In this document: positions 55,234-62,727 of the stretch, piece by piece
Position numbering within the stretch: the first letter of the stretch is position 1
Layout of the letters: every line of letters starts with the position of its first letter
Origin: Balneola sp. EhC07
GTDB taxonomy: Bacteria; Bacteroidota; Rhodothermia; Balneolales; Balneolaceae
Assembly (NCBI RefSeq): GCF_001650905.1
Contig: NZ_LXYG01000020.1
Span: 1-64,000, forward strand
Direction of reading: 5' to 3'
DNA: 64,000 nucleotides
Made by a program: the position numbers and the translations under genes
The notes under the pieces: model-generated
What the model was told of the DNA's origin: nothing
The model's input: only the letters and a program-made list of their open reading frames with translations
The model's database searches: none

Positions 55234-57720
55234 CTATTTCTTCCTTTCTCTTCCCCAATGTCGGAAAATTGAAACGCTAAATCCAATCATCAGCAAAAAA
55301 GTACCCAGCCACACAACGGAAATAAAGGGCTTTTGTTCTGCTACAACTAAGATCCATTCACTTTCATATTCTTCATCTAACCCTTCAATACTTAGATCAA
55401 TTTCACCACTTTCGGGATATACTTTTGAAAAGCTGAATGTGAGATCATGTCCGGGTAACTCAACAGGTGGCGAAAACACGAATGTCTTGCCTTCTTCATC
55501 ATTGTATAGTGCAAATAATGGCTCGATCAAATACTGCTGACTACTAGCCATGTGAGTAATTTGGATTTGCGCTCTTACTCCTATGTTTGTATTTGGTGGT
55601 AATTTCGAAGTGTCTTCCATTGCATATTCCAAAAATGACATTTCGAATCCACCAACAGTAATAGTCTCCCCTTTTTCGAATTGGATGGTCTGTGTCTCTG
55701 GAACTTCGCCTTCTTCTTTTGTAACCGGATCAACATTAGCTCGTCGAGCTATCATATCATTTCTCTGTTTGATAAATGAACTTCCCGCTACATAAAGATA
55801 AATATCACTCAATAAACCTGATCGAACATCCGGATCAACAGACCATTGAACGTTTTCCTGAGTAGACGTTGCCAGCATAGGGTACACTTCCGGATTCATA
55901 TAAAATGGTTCCCCACTTCCCAAAGGCAAGGGCTCAAAAAGAAGTTTATAAGTTTGTTGGCCGGGACGATTCTGATCCTGTAAATCAAATCCGGTATAGG
56001 TTACTATATACTTATCATTTACAATTTTCGGCTCTTCGAGTTTTAACTCCAGAAATAGAACAGGTTCAGTAACCGTAAAACCCATTTCATCTTTGATCAC
56101 GCCTTGCTCAACCTGTTTATTGTAATTGCTGATCCTTTCATCCAACATAGGCTTGTTGTAAACAGATGAAGCCAGAATCCCGATCAATAAAACCCCGAAA
56201 CCTACGTGTGTTACTGAGCCTCCGATCAGCTTTGGTTTCTTTACACACAGCTGAATAATTACGAAAGTATTTCCAACTACAGCAAAGAAAGCTGTAAACA
56301 TATAGAATATGTAGTATAAGTCTCTGACCTCACCAAAAAATACAGCCGCAATCGTTAAAGCAGACGTAATTAAAAGCGGATTTATAAGAGCTGATGATAA
56401 GGTTTCAAACGAATATTTTTTCCAAAACAGATATTGCCCGATCACAGTAAATACTGCCATCAACATAGCGATAGGCATGCTCCATTGATTGTAAAAACTG
56501 ATTTCCGGTGGAGTTGGGTTTTCATTGAATAGCAATCCTATAATCGGAGAACTTGTTCCTAAAATGATCACAAGTCCAAGTATGAACAGCAGGATTGCTC
56601 CCGTAAAAGTCATGAACTCACGCGATAAGATCTGCGACTCTTTTTCCTGAGATGGAAGTTCTTTGTATCTCCACAGAAACATTCCCAAGCCCAGTCCGGT
56701 TATCACTAACATGAAGATCAAAAGCTGATTATATAAACCAAGATCCACAAAACTGTGAACTGAAGAATCTGCCAAAATTCCGGATCTTGTTAAGAAAGTT
56801 TCATATACAATGGCTACATAAGCCAGCAATGCAAAAATGATGGACGACTTTTGTGCCACCGAACTTTTTCGCTGAATAATCATAGTGTGAATGCCGGCTG
56901 TACCAATCAACCATGGTACGAGTGAAGCATTTTCAACCGGATCCCAAGCCCAAAATCCACCAAAAGAAAGAGTTACATATGCCCAATATCCTCCCAGAAA
57001 AATAGCTGTAAGTAGAGCCACATTTGAACTTAATGTCCATGGTAATGCAGGACCAACCCATTCATTGTACTTTCTTTTCCACAGTGCAGCCATAGCAAAA
57101 CAGTATGGGATGGTCATCATAGAAAAACCAACAAATAAAAGAGGAGGATGAATCATCATCCATGGGCTTTTGAGCAGATCATTCAACCCGCTCCCATCCG
57201 GTGGAGCAAAATCAGGGTTATTTTGTACTACGGGAATATCCGGAAAGTTCTCTGCAAATGTTCTGAATGGAGAAGCTCCAATTGTCAGGTCTCCAAATTG
57301 CCATCCAACGATCATAGATATAAGGAATAGCTGGGTAAGTGTCAGAAAAAACATCACCGGAGCGCGATAAGGAGCACGTGTCCATCGAATCAAACCCAAT
57401 CCAAATAACCAGGAAAAGAAGATCCACAGCATAAAACTACCTTCCTGACCACCATAAAATGCAGACCAGATGTATTTCGCAGAAAGATCTAAACTGGTGT
57501 AGTTATAAACGTAATAGAATTTGAACTGATGGGTAAAAAGAAGATATACCAGTAAGGCTGAAGCAGCGATCATGAACAAGCCTTGAAAGCCAAAAAACCA
57601 ATTCCCGATCTTCAGCCTTTGCTCATTTTCATCAGAAGCACTTTTAAAATAGTAGAAAAGAGAGCCTAGTCCAGAAACAAACGCCAGAGTAATTAAAAGT
57701 TTACCAACAATTCCGATCAT
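55234..57720 (-). CDS. ccmF: Cytochrome c haem lyase subunit CcmF
   Basis: The 828-residue membrane protein has the WWD-type haem-handling domain GGYWAYVTLSFGGFWAWDPVE near 240-262 and repeated transmembrane helices, plus the family stretches YGGQEGSFMLW, MMIHPPLLFVG and LTRSGILADSSVHSF. It joins haem from CcmE to apocytochrome. Its length exceeds the usual 630-680 residues because of a long periplasmic C-terminal part (about 550-810) before a last helix. It starts 3 bases from ccmE. Confidence 0.93.
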   Translation of the reverse strand: MIGIVGKLLITLAFVSGLGSLFYYFKSASDENEQRLKIGNWFFGFQGLFMIAASALLVYLLFTHQFKFYYVYNYTSLDLSAKYIWSAFYGGQEGSFMLWIFFSWLFGLGLIRWTRAPYRAPVMFFLTLTQLFLISMIVGWQFGDLTIGASPFRTFAENFPDIPVVQNNPDFAPPDGSGLNDLLKSPWMMIHPPLLFVGFSMMTIPYCFAMAALWKRKYNEWVGPALPWTLSSNVALLTAIFLGGYWAYVTLSFGGFWAWDPVENASLVPWLIGTAGIHTMIIQRKSSVAQKSSIIFALLAYVAIVYETFLTRSGILADSSVHSFVDLGLYNQLLIFMLVITGLGLGMFLWRYKELPSQEKESQILSREFMTFTGAILLFILGLVIILGTSSPIIGLLFNENPTPPEISFYNQWSMPIAMLMAVFTVIGQYLFWKKYSFETLSSALINPLLITSALTIAAVFFGEVRDLYYIFYMFTAFFAVVGNTFVIIQLCVKKPKLIGGSVTHVGFGVLLIGILASSVYNKPMLDERISNYNKQVEQGVIKDEMGFTVTEPVLFLELKLEEPKIVNDKYIVTYTGFDLQDQNRPGQQTYKLLFEPLPLGSGEPFYMNPEVYPMLATSTQENVQWSVDPDVRSGLLSDIYLYVAGSSFIKQRNDMIARRANVDPVTKEEGEVPETQTIQFEKGETITVGGFEMSFLEYAMEDTSKLPPNTNIGVRAQIQITHMASSQQYLIEPLFALYNDEEGKTFVFSPPVELPGHDLTFSFSKVYPESGEIDLSIEGLDEEYESEWILVVAEQKPFISVVWLGTFLLMIGFSVSIFRHWGRERKK

Positions 57721-57722
57721 AA

Positions 57723-58112
57723 TCAGCTTTGTGATGCTTTTTCAAATTCAGGAGCATCGTTGTACTTAGAAGGACATTTCATCAACATTTCGTTAGCATA
57801 GAATGTGTCTCCTCTCATTTCTCCAATAACAACTAATCGGTCGGCCTGTTCAAAATTGTTAGGCTTAGGTTTTGAATAAACCACTCTTTTACTTGCGCCG
57901 TCTTCATCCTTCATATAAAAAGAGAAGATCTTGGTTTCCATTGAAAACCCATAATCTTTTGATTCATCAAGTACTCCGGCAACATGAGCGGTCTTCATTT
58001 CTGATGCTTTTTCGAAGTTGGTGTACGTACTGATACTCTCTCCAAAGTTATACATCAACAGAGAGGTAAAACCGATTATGGCAATGATTCCAAAAATTAA
58101 CTTAGGCTTCAT
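57723..58112 (-). CDS. ccmE: Haem chaperone CcmE, CxxxY variant
   Basis: The 129-residue protein has a membrane anchor at about 5-23 and an OB-fold with AHVAGVLDESKDYGF and RLVVIGEMRGDTFYANEML. Where classical CcmE has the haem-binding His in the HDxxY motif, this protein has C113 in KCPSKYND, giving CxxxY with Y117. A CxxxY form is known from other bacteria and archaea and is associated with the System I variant lacking CcmH. It receives haem from CcmC and passes it to CcmF. It overlaps ccmD by 11 bases. Confidence 0.9.
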   Translation of the reverse strand: MKPKLIFGIIAIIGFTSLLMYNFGESISTYTNFEKASEMKTAHVAGVLDESKDYGFSMETKIFSFYMKDEDGASKRVVYSKPKPNNFEQADRLVVIGEMRGDTFYANEMLMKCPSKYNDAPEFEKASQS

Positions 58113-58362
58113 GTTCTTCAGGGGTGTTTATTGTTGATTCGAGCTTGCTCACATTTCTATCCACTTTGATCAGAAAGAACAGTAGCACCAACCAAATGAT
58201 CAGTGTAACTCCAAGTACTACAAAAATGAGATCGTTAGAATACATAAATTGAATGAATGCGTTTGATTGATCTAGTTGTTCAGCTCCGCTCCACTTGTTT
58301 CCATATGTAGAAGTCAGAGTATCAACGGTAGCTTGAGGTGCATCTTGTATGCGAATATTCAT
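58102..58362 (-). CDS. ccmD: CcmD-like small membrane protein
   Basis: The 86-residue protein has one membrane segment (LIFVVLGVTLIIWLVLLFFLI, about 45-65) and a charged cytosolic tail, fitting the CcmD role of helping CcmE release haem from CcmC. Sequence conservation in this family is weak, so the call rests on position: 9 bases after ccmC and overlapping ccmE by 11 bases. The N-terminal 40 residues are longer than in Proteobacteria. Confidence 0.75.
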   Translation of the reverse strand: MNIRIQDAPQATVDTLTSTYGNKWSGAEQLDQSNAFIQFMYSNDLIFVVLGVTLIIWLVLLFFLIKVDRNVSKLESTINTPEEHEA

Positions 58363-58371
58363 TTCTTAAAA

Positions 58372-59067
58372 CTACGAATTTTCTGCGTGATATTGTACCG
58401 TTTTATATCGATGGACTACATCGTATATCCAAAACGCCAATGCAATAAATCCTATAAACGCCGGATATAAAACAAAGCGTAATTCAGGAGCTGTAATTTC
58501 ACTAAAGGCCGGATTTCCTTCTGCTCCGGGGTGCAGGCTTTCCAGTTGGCGCGGAACCACATACAGCAAAAATGGAATCGTTGTAACTGCGAAAATATTA
58601 TACACTGCTGAAAGCTTAGCTCGCTTTTGTTCGTCATCGAATGCAGAACGGAGTACAAAGTACGCGTAATAGATCATCACTGCCAAGGCTGCCAAATTCA
58701 TTTTTGGTTCTGCGAATGTCCACCAAGTTCCCCAGGTAAAACGAGCCCACAGTGAACCGGTGAGCAGACCGCAGATTCCGAAGACCACTCCTACTTTAGC
58801 TGCAGACTCCGCTTTAATATCAAAACTTATATTCGGGGTATTCAGATATCGGATGCTGTAGTAAAAACTAATTGCAAACATCGAAAACATTGCCATCCAC
58901 ATAGGAACATGGAAAAACAAATTCCGGGCAGTTTGTTCAAGAATGGGAATTTGAGGGATACTGATAAGGATTCCTGCAGCGATCACTCCGGTCATTCCCA
59001 GTGCAACAATATATTTCCAGATCTTCAAGGTGAGTGCTCTTTTCTGATTTAATTTTTTGAAGCCCAA
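58372..59067 (-). CDS. ccmC: Haem exporter/handling protein CcmC
   Basis: The 231-residue protein has six or so membrane helices and the WWD-type signature WARFTWGTWWTFAEPKMN near 119-136, flanked by the histidines FFHVPMW near 52-58 and SLHPGAEG near 187. It loads haem on CcmE. The first available start is TTG at 59067, with another TTG at 59028 (before KIWKYIVAL) equally plausible. It heads the ccmC-D-E-F unit. ccmA, ccmB, ccmG and ccmH are not in the window. Confidence 0.9.
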   Translation of the reverse strand: MGFKKLNQKRALTLKIWKYIVALGMTGVIAAGILISIPQIPILEQTARNLFFHVPMWMAMFSMFAISFYYSIRYLNTPNISFDIKAESAAKVGVVFGICGLLTGSLWARFTWGTWWTFAEPKMNLAALAVMIYYAYFVLRSAFDDEQKRAKLSAVYNIFAVTTIPFLLYVVPRQLESLHPGAEGNPAFSEITAPELRFVLYPAFIGFIALAFWIYDVVHRYKTVQYHAENS

Positions 59068-59202
59068 ATATACGAAGATGAGAACTTTGATGAGGATTTT
59101 TTACTAATGTTTTCGAATGAATAAAGAAAAAGCTATTAGTAGTTAGCTGATAGCTATTAGTCCTTTTCTTTATTCTTCTATTCGATGTTCTTCAATTCCC
59201 CT

Positions 59203-59230
59203 TAGCAGGGCTTCAGCCCATGCTAGCTTA
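59203..59230. repeat. REP-like hairpin 1
   Basis: TAGCA-GGGC-TTCA-GCCC-A-TGCTA forms a stem with one bulged A, followed by GCTTA. Confidence 0.65.
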
Positions 59231-59273
59231 TGATCTGAATTAACCAAAAATTATCATCATAAAAGACAATCGA

Positions 59274-59328
59274 TATTCATCATTCCTTGTTCATTATTCA
59301 ATATTCACTTGTTCTTCTTCTCGATGTT
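59274..59328 (+). repeat. 55-bp direct repeat, copy A
   Basis: This runs from TATTCATCATTCC through CTTGTTCTTCTTCTCGATG and is nearly identical to copy B; it differs mainly in the middle (CAATATT for CGATATT). The first 34 bp resemble the aguB-aguA spacer at 16901-16934. Confidence 0.75.
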
Positions 59329-59335
59329 TTAACCC

Positions 59336-59360
59336 GGACGTAAACGTCCTGCTGGTTTAA
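59336..59360. repeat. REP-like hairpin 2
   Basis: GGACG-TAAA-CGTCC is a perfect 5-bp stem with a 4-base loop, followed by TGCTGGTTTAA. Outer bases TTAACC (59329-59334) can pair further with GGTTTAA. Confidence 0.65.
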
Positions 59361-59471
59361 TTTCTCCTATTTCAATTATTGTTTTAAACAGATCCTTCAG
59401 GTTCTGCGGGATGTGGATAATGAATATCTTAAGATTCGAAATAAGTTATTTTAAATCCGAACATATTCGTT

Positions 59472-59496
59472 GGGCGTGAACGCCCTTCTAGCTTAA
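59472..59496. repeat. REP-like hairpin 3
   Basis: GGGCG-TGAA-CGCCC is a perfect 5-bp stem with a 4-base loop, followed by TTCTAGCTTAA. It differs from hairpin 2 by a paired A-T to G-C change. Confidence 0.65.
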
Positions 59497-59530
59497 ATTC
59501 AAACAAAGGAAATGAATTTTTAAAACTAAT

Positions 59531-59585
59531 TATTCATCATTCCTTGTTCATTATTCGATATTCAATTGTTCTTCTTCTCGATGTT
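59531..59585 (+). repeat. 55-bp direct repeat, copy B
   Basis: The second copy lies 50 bases before the PH/SHOCT gene's ATG. Its end continues as TTCTTCAATTCC, which also occurs at 59188-59199, so a partial third copy is present upstream. Confidence 0.75.
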
Positions 59586-59635
59586 CTTCAATTCCTTTGT
59601 TATTTTAGTTTTCAAAAATATATTTGAATAATCTG

Positions 59636-60154
59636 ATGACCAATCCTGAAAAATCCATCATCCTCAACCCTTCCCGTAAAAATTATTTTTGGGGATATCT
59701 GATCGGTGTGTTATTGATTCCTCTTTTGATAGGAATTGTTGTGATCTGGTTTATCAACAGGAAAATAAGTAGCATTCAATATCGAATCACAGATACGTCT
59801 GTTTCAAAGGTTACAAAAGAAGATAAAACTCAATTAGAACTGGTCAACATACTCAAAACTTCTGTTTCCCAAACCGGTCTTCAAAAGCTTCTGGGAATAG
59901 GTAATGTCAAACTTAAGGCGAATGTAAGCGCATTGATCCTTGAAGGAATTGAAAACCCCGAAAGCTTTCTTGAAAAAATTGATACAGCTATCGCCTATCA
60001 AAAAGAAAAGCTCAAGGCTTCTGAAAAGATAAAACCACGGAAACCCACTCATGATCCGGGTACACTTGAAAAACTGGATTATCTGACCGGACTTTGGCAG
60101 CAGGGATTGATCAGTGATGAAGACTATGATCAGGAACGAAAGAAGTTTTCTTAG
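59636..60154 (+). CDS. Membrane-anchored PH-like/SHOCT protein
   Basis: Using the ATG at 59636 gives 172 residues. One or two hydrophobic stretches at about 19-40 (YLIGVLLIPLLIGIVVIWF) are followed by a bacterial PH-like domain with YRITDTSVSKVTKEDKTQLEL and NVKLKANVSALILEGIENPESFLEKI. It ends with a SHOCT motif (LEKLDYLTGLWQQGLISDEDYDQERKKF). Such proteins are small membrane-associated adaptors of unknown function. It follows the repeat-rich spacer and is 65 bases upstream of the S9 peptidase gene. Confidence 0.75.
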   Translation: MTNPEKSIILNPSRKNYFWGYLIGVLLIPLLIGIVVIWFINRKISSIQYRITDTSVSKVTKEDKTQLELVNILKTSVSQTGLQKLLGIGNVKLKANVSALILEGIENPESFLEKIDTAIAYQKEKLKASEKIKPRKPTHDPGTLEKLDYLTGLWQQGLISDEDYDQERKKFS

Positions 60155-60219
60155 TTCTTTTAAATCCCTTTTACAAAAAGAAACCGTTTCTTATCTCCGT
60201 ACAATAATAACGGAGCATA

Positions 60220-62580
60220 ATGAACAAACTAACATCTTTCTTTTTCCTTTTACTGCTGATTAGCTTTTCCCTGAACAGCTTGTCTTCTGCACAAAATCAA
60301 AAGGCTAACTTTGAGCTGGCAGAGCGCTTTACTACCCAGAAAATGCAAAAAATGGTGGGGAGTACTTCAGTATTTCCACGCTGGATCGACGACACCAATA
60401 ACTTTTGGTACACTTACGAAAATTCCGAAGGTAAAAACTGGTATTTCGTTAATGGTGAACGAGGAAATAAGCGTCTGCTTTTCGACCAGGAAGAAATGGC
60501 GGCTCAACTATCTGAGAGTTTCAGCAGAACTTTTAATGCCAAAGATCTGGACCTGAAAGGCTTTGATTATGACACCGATCGTGAGCTATTCACTTTCCAT
60601 GTAGACAGTGTTGAGTTTACTTATAACTTGAACGGCAATCGTTTGATCCGTGGAGATTCTCTGGAAAAAGATGAGCGTGAAAACTGGAGATCATATTCTC
60701 CCGATAGTTCCTATGTGGTTTTTGCAAAACACCACAACCTTTTCATTATGGGTAAAGACGATCATGACAGCACTGCAACTCAGATCACCGAAGACGGAGA
60801 GCGTTGGTTCAGTTACCAATTTAGTGATGGTGACACTTCCAAAACTGAAAAACACAGAGCAAGAGTAAACTGGTTTGAAGACAGCAAGAAGTTCTGGGTT
60901 AAACGGCAGGATAAGCGCAAAGTAGATGAACTTTGGGTGATCAACTCGTTAAAAAAACGTCCTGAATTAGAAACCTATAAATACTCAATGCCAGGAGAAG
61001 AAGATGTTTATGTGGATGAGATCAAAGTCTTTGATCCTGCTACTACCGAATCAGTGACTTTAGATACAGATAAATGGGAAGATCAATCTTTGGGTGGAGC
61101 ATACTTCAATCAAGGTGGTATTTTTGAAACTGACAGATCTGATTTTCTTTACATCCTTCGTCGTGACAGAACATGGAGTAAAATTGATGTATTAAAAGCG
61201 AATACATCAACAGGAGAAGTTGAAGTACTATTTTCAGAAGAAAGTAAGCCGTATTTCAACACAAGGTATGCCCGACTTGCGATCATTAATGAAGGAGAAG
61301 AATATATATGGTGGAGTGAACGCACCGGATGGGGACAACTCTACAGATACGACAGCAATGGAAATCTGAAAAACAAGATCACTTCAGGACCATGGGTAGT
61401 TGGCAATGTTGTTAAAATAGATACAACAGCTTCCAGAATTTTCTTTGAAGGATACGGGCGTGAAGAAGGACAAAATCCTTATTACTCCAATCTCTATAGT
61501 GTAAAGTTTGACGGCTCCGGATTTTCTCATCTCACACCTGAAGATGCTACCCATTCCATCAATGCTTCCGATGAAGGAAATTTCTTTGTAGATAATTATT
61601 CCAGAGTAGATCTGCCTACTAAGTCTGTACTAAGAGACGGTTCCGGTAAAGTAATTACAACTCTTGAAGAAGCAGATATTTCTCAGATGGTAGAGCAAGG
61701 CTGGAAAGCTCCGGAGTCATTCAAAGTAAAAGCCGCAGACGGAGCCACAGATATTTATGGCGTAATGTGGAAACCTTTCGATTTCGATTCTACAAAAAAA
61801 TATCCGGTTATTTCTTATGTGTATCCGGGACCACAAACTGAACCTTTCCCGGCTAACTTTACGATCGGAGGCTCCAGAGCACGAACCACAACATTAGCTC
61901 AGGTTGGATTTATCGTTGTTGCGATGGGAAATCGTGGAGGAAGTCCGATTCGCTCTAAATATTATCACAATTACGGTTATGGCGACATGCGTGATTATCC
62001 GTTAGCTGATAACAAATACGGTATCGAGCAACTGGCCGGCAAACATTCTTTCATTGATGCAGGTAAAGTTGGAACCTACGGTCATTCCGGTGGTGGATTT
62101 ATGAGTACAGCTCTTCTGCTTACTTATCCCGATTTTTATGATGTAGCTGTTTCTTCGGCAGGAAATCACGATAACAATATTTATAACATCTGGTGGGGCG
62201 AAGTTCATAATGGTGTAAAAGAGAAGAAGAAAACTGTTACCAAAATGAATGATGACAGCACGAAAACCAAAGAAGAAGTCATTACTTTTGAAGCTCCTGT
62301 GGAAACCAACATTGAGCTGGCTAAGAACCTCAAAGGAAAGTTATTGCTTGTTCATGGAGATATGGATAACAATGTTCATCCTGCCAATACAACCAGATTA
62401 GCAAATGCGCTCATCAAAGAAGGAAAGCGTTTTGATATGATGATGTTACCGGGACGCAGACATGGTTTCGGACCAATGCAACCATATTTCGATCGCATGA
62501 CCTGGTATTATTTTGCAGAGCACTTGTTAGGAGATTACCGAACAAATGTGGAGTTTAATTTACCTCAGGATGAGGACTGA
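60220..62580 (+). CDS. S9 family (DPP IV-like) serine peptidase
   Basis: The 786-residue secreted peptidase has a signal peptide ending around SSAQN, then a DPP IV N-terminal propeller (about 60-490) and a C-terminal alpha/beta hydrolase. The catalytic triad is S623 in YGHSGGGF, D716 in HGDMDNNVH and H748 in PGRRHGFG. These enzymes clip X-Pro dipeptides or short peptides in the periplasm or outside the cell. An ACGGAG ribosome site lies just before the ATG at 60220. It ends before a strong palindrome. Confidence 0.93.
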   Translation: MNKLTSFFFLLLLISFSLNSLSSAQNQKANFELAERFTTQKMQKMVGSTSVFPRWIDDTNNFWYTYENSEGKNWYFVNGERGNKRLLFDQEEMAAQLSESFSRTFNAKDLDLKGFDYDTDRELFTFHVDSVEFTYNLNGNRLIRGDSLEKDERENWRSYSPDSSYVVFAKHHNLFIMGKDDHDSTATQITEDGERWFSYQFSDGDTSKTEKHRARVNWFEDSKKFWVKRQDKRKVDELWVINSLKKRPELETYKYSMPGEEDVYVDEIKVFDPATTESVTLDTDKWEDQSLGGAYFNQGGIFETDRSDFLYILRRDRTWSKIDVLKANTSTGEVEVLFSEESKPYFNTRYARLAIINEGEEYIWWSERTGWGQLYRYDSNGNLKNKITSGPWVVGNVVKIDTTASRIFFEGYGREEGQNPYYSNLYSVKFDGSGFSHLTPEDATHSINASDEGNFFVDNYSRVDLPTKSVLRDGSGKVITTLEEADISQMVEQGWKAPESFKVKAADGATDIYGVMWKPFDFDSTKKYPVISYVYPGPQTEPFPANFTIGGSRARTTTLAQVGFIVVAMGNRGGSPIRSKYYHNYGYGDMRDYPLADNKYGIEQLAGKHSFIDAGKVGTYGHSGGGFMSTALLLTYPDFYDVAVSSAGNHDNNIYNIWWGEVHNGVKEKKKTVTKMNDDSTKTKEEVITFEAPVETNIELAKNLKGKLLLVHGDMDNNVHPANTTRLANALIKEGKRFDMMMLPGRRHGFGPMQPYFDRMTWYYFAEHLLGDYRTNVEFNLPQDED

Positions 62581-62600
62581 TTTAAAATAAAACCAATCAA

Positions 62601-62632
62601 TAGGGACGTATGGCGATACGTCCCTACTTTTT
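62601..62632 (+). terminator. Perfect 11-bp palindrome after the S9 peptidase gene
   Basis: TAGGGACGTAT pairs perfectly with ATACGTCCCTA around GGCG, followed by CTTTTTG. It probably terminates the peptidase mRNA, and the GTAGGGACG-like form also resembles palindromes repeated in many other bacterial genomes. Confidence 0.7.
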
Positions 62633-62727
62633 GTGATTTGAATTAACCTCCATCAGAACAGCTACTTCTCATACAGAAGAAACTCTTTCTTCTTTGCATT
62701 TCTTGCTGAGCGTAAGATCTTACGTCT

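Larger units (their letters stand above)
59068..59623. other. 556-bp repeat-rich spacer upstream of ccmC
   Basis: No gene is seen here. The spacer contains three small hairpins with compensatory changes (59203-59225, 59336-59349, 59472-59485), each followed by a CTAGCTTA- or CTGGTTTA-like tail, and two copies of a 55-bp direct repeat (59274 and 59531). It separates divergent ccmC and the PH/SHOCT gene, so it must also hold their promoters. Confidence 0.8.

Noticed and set aside
62170-62310. Lys/Thr-rich insertion between the Ser and Asp of the S9 peptidase
   Set aside because: A charged insertion at this place is common in bacterial DPP IV-like enzymes, so it is not a sign of a special function.
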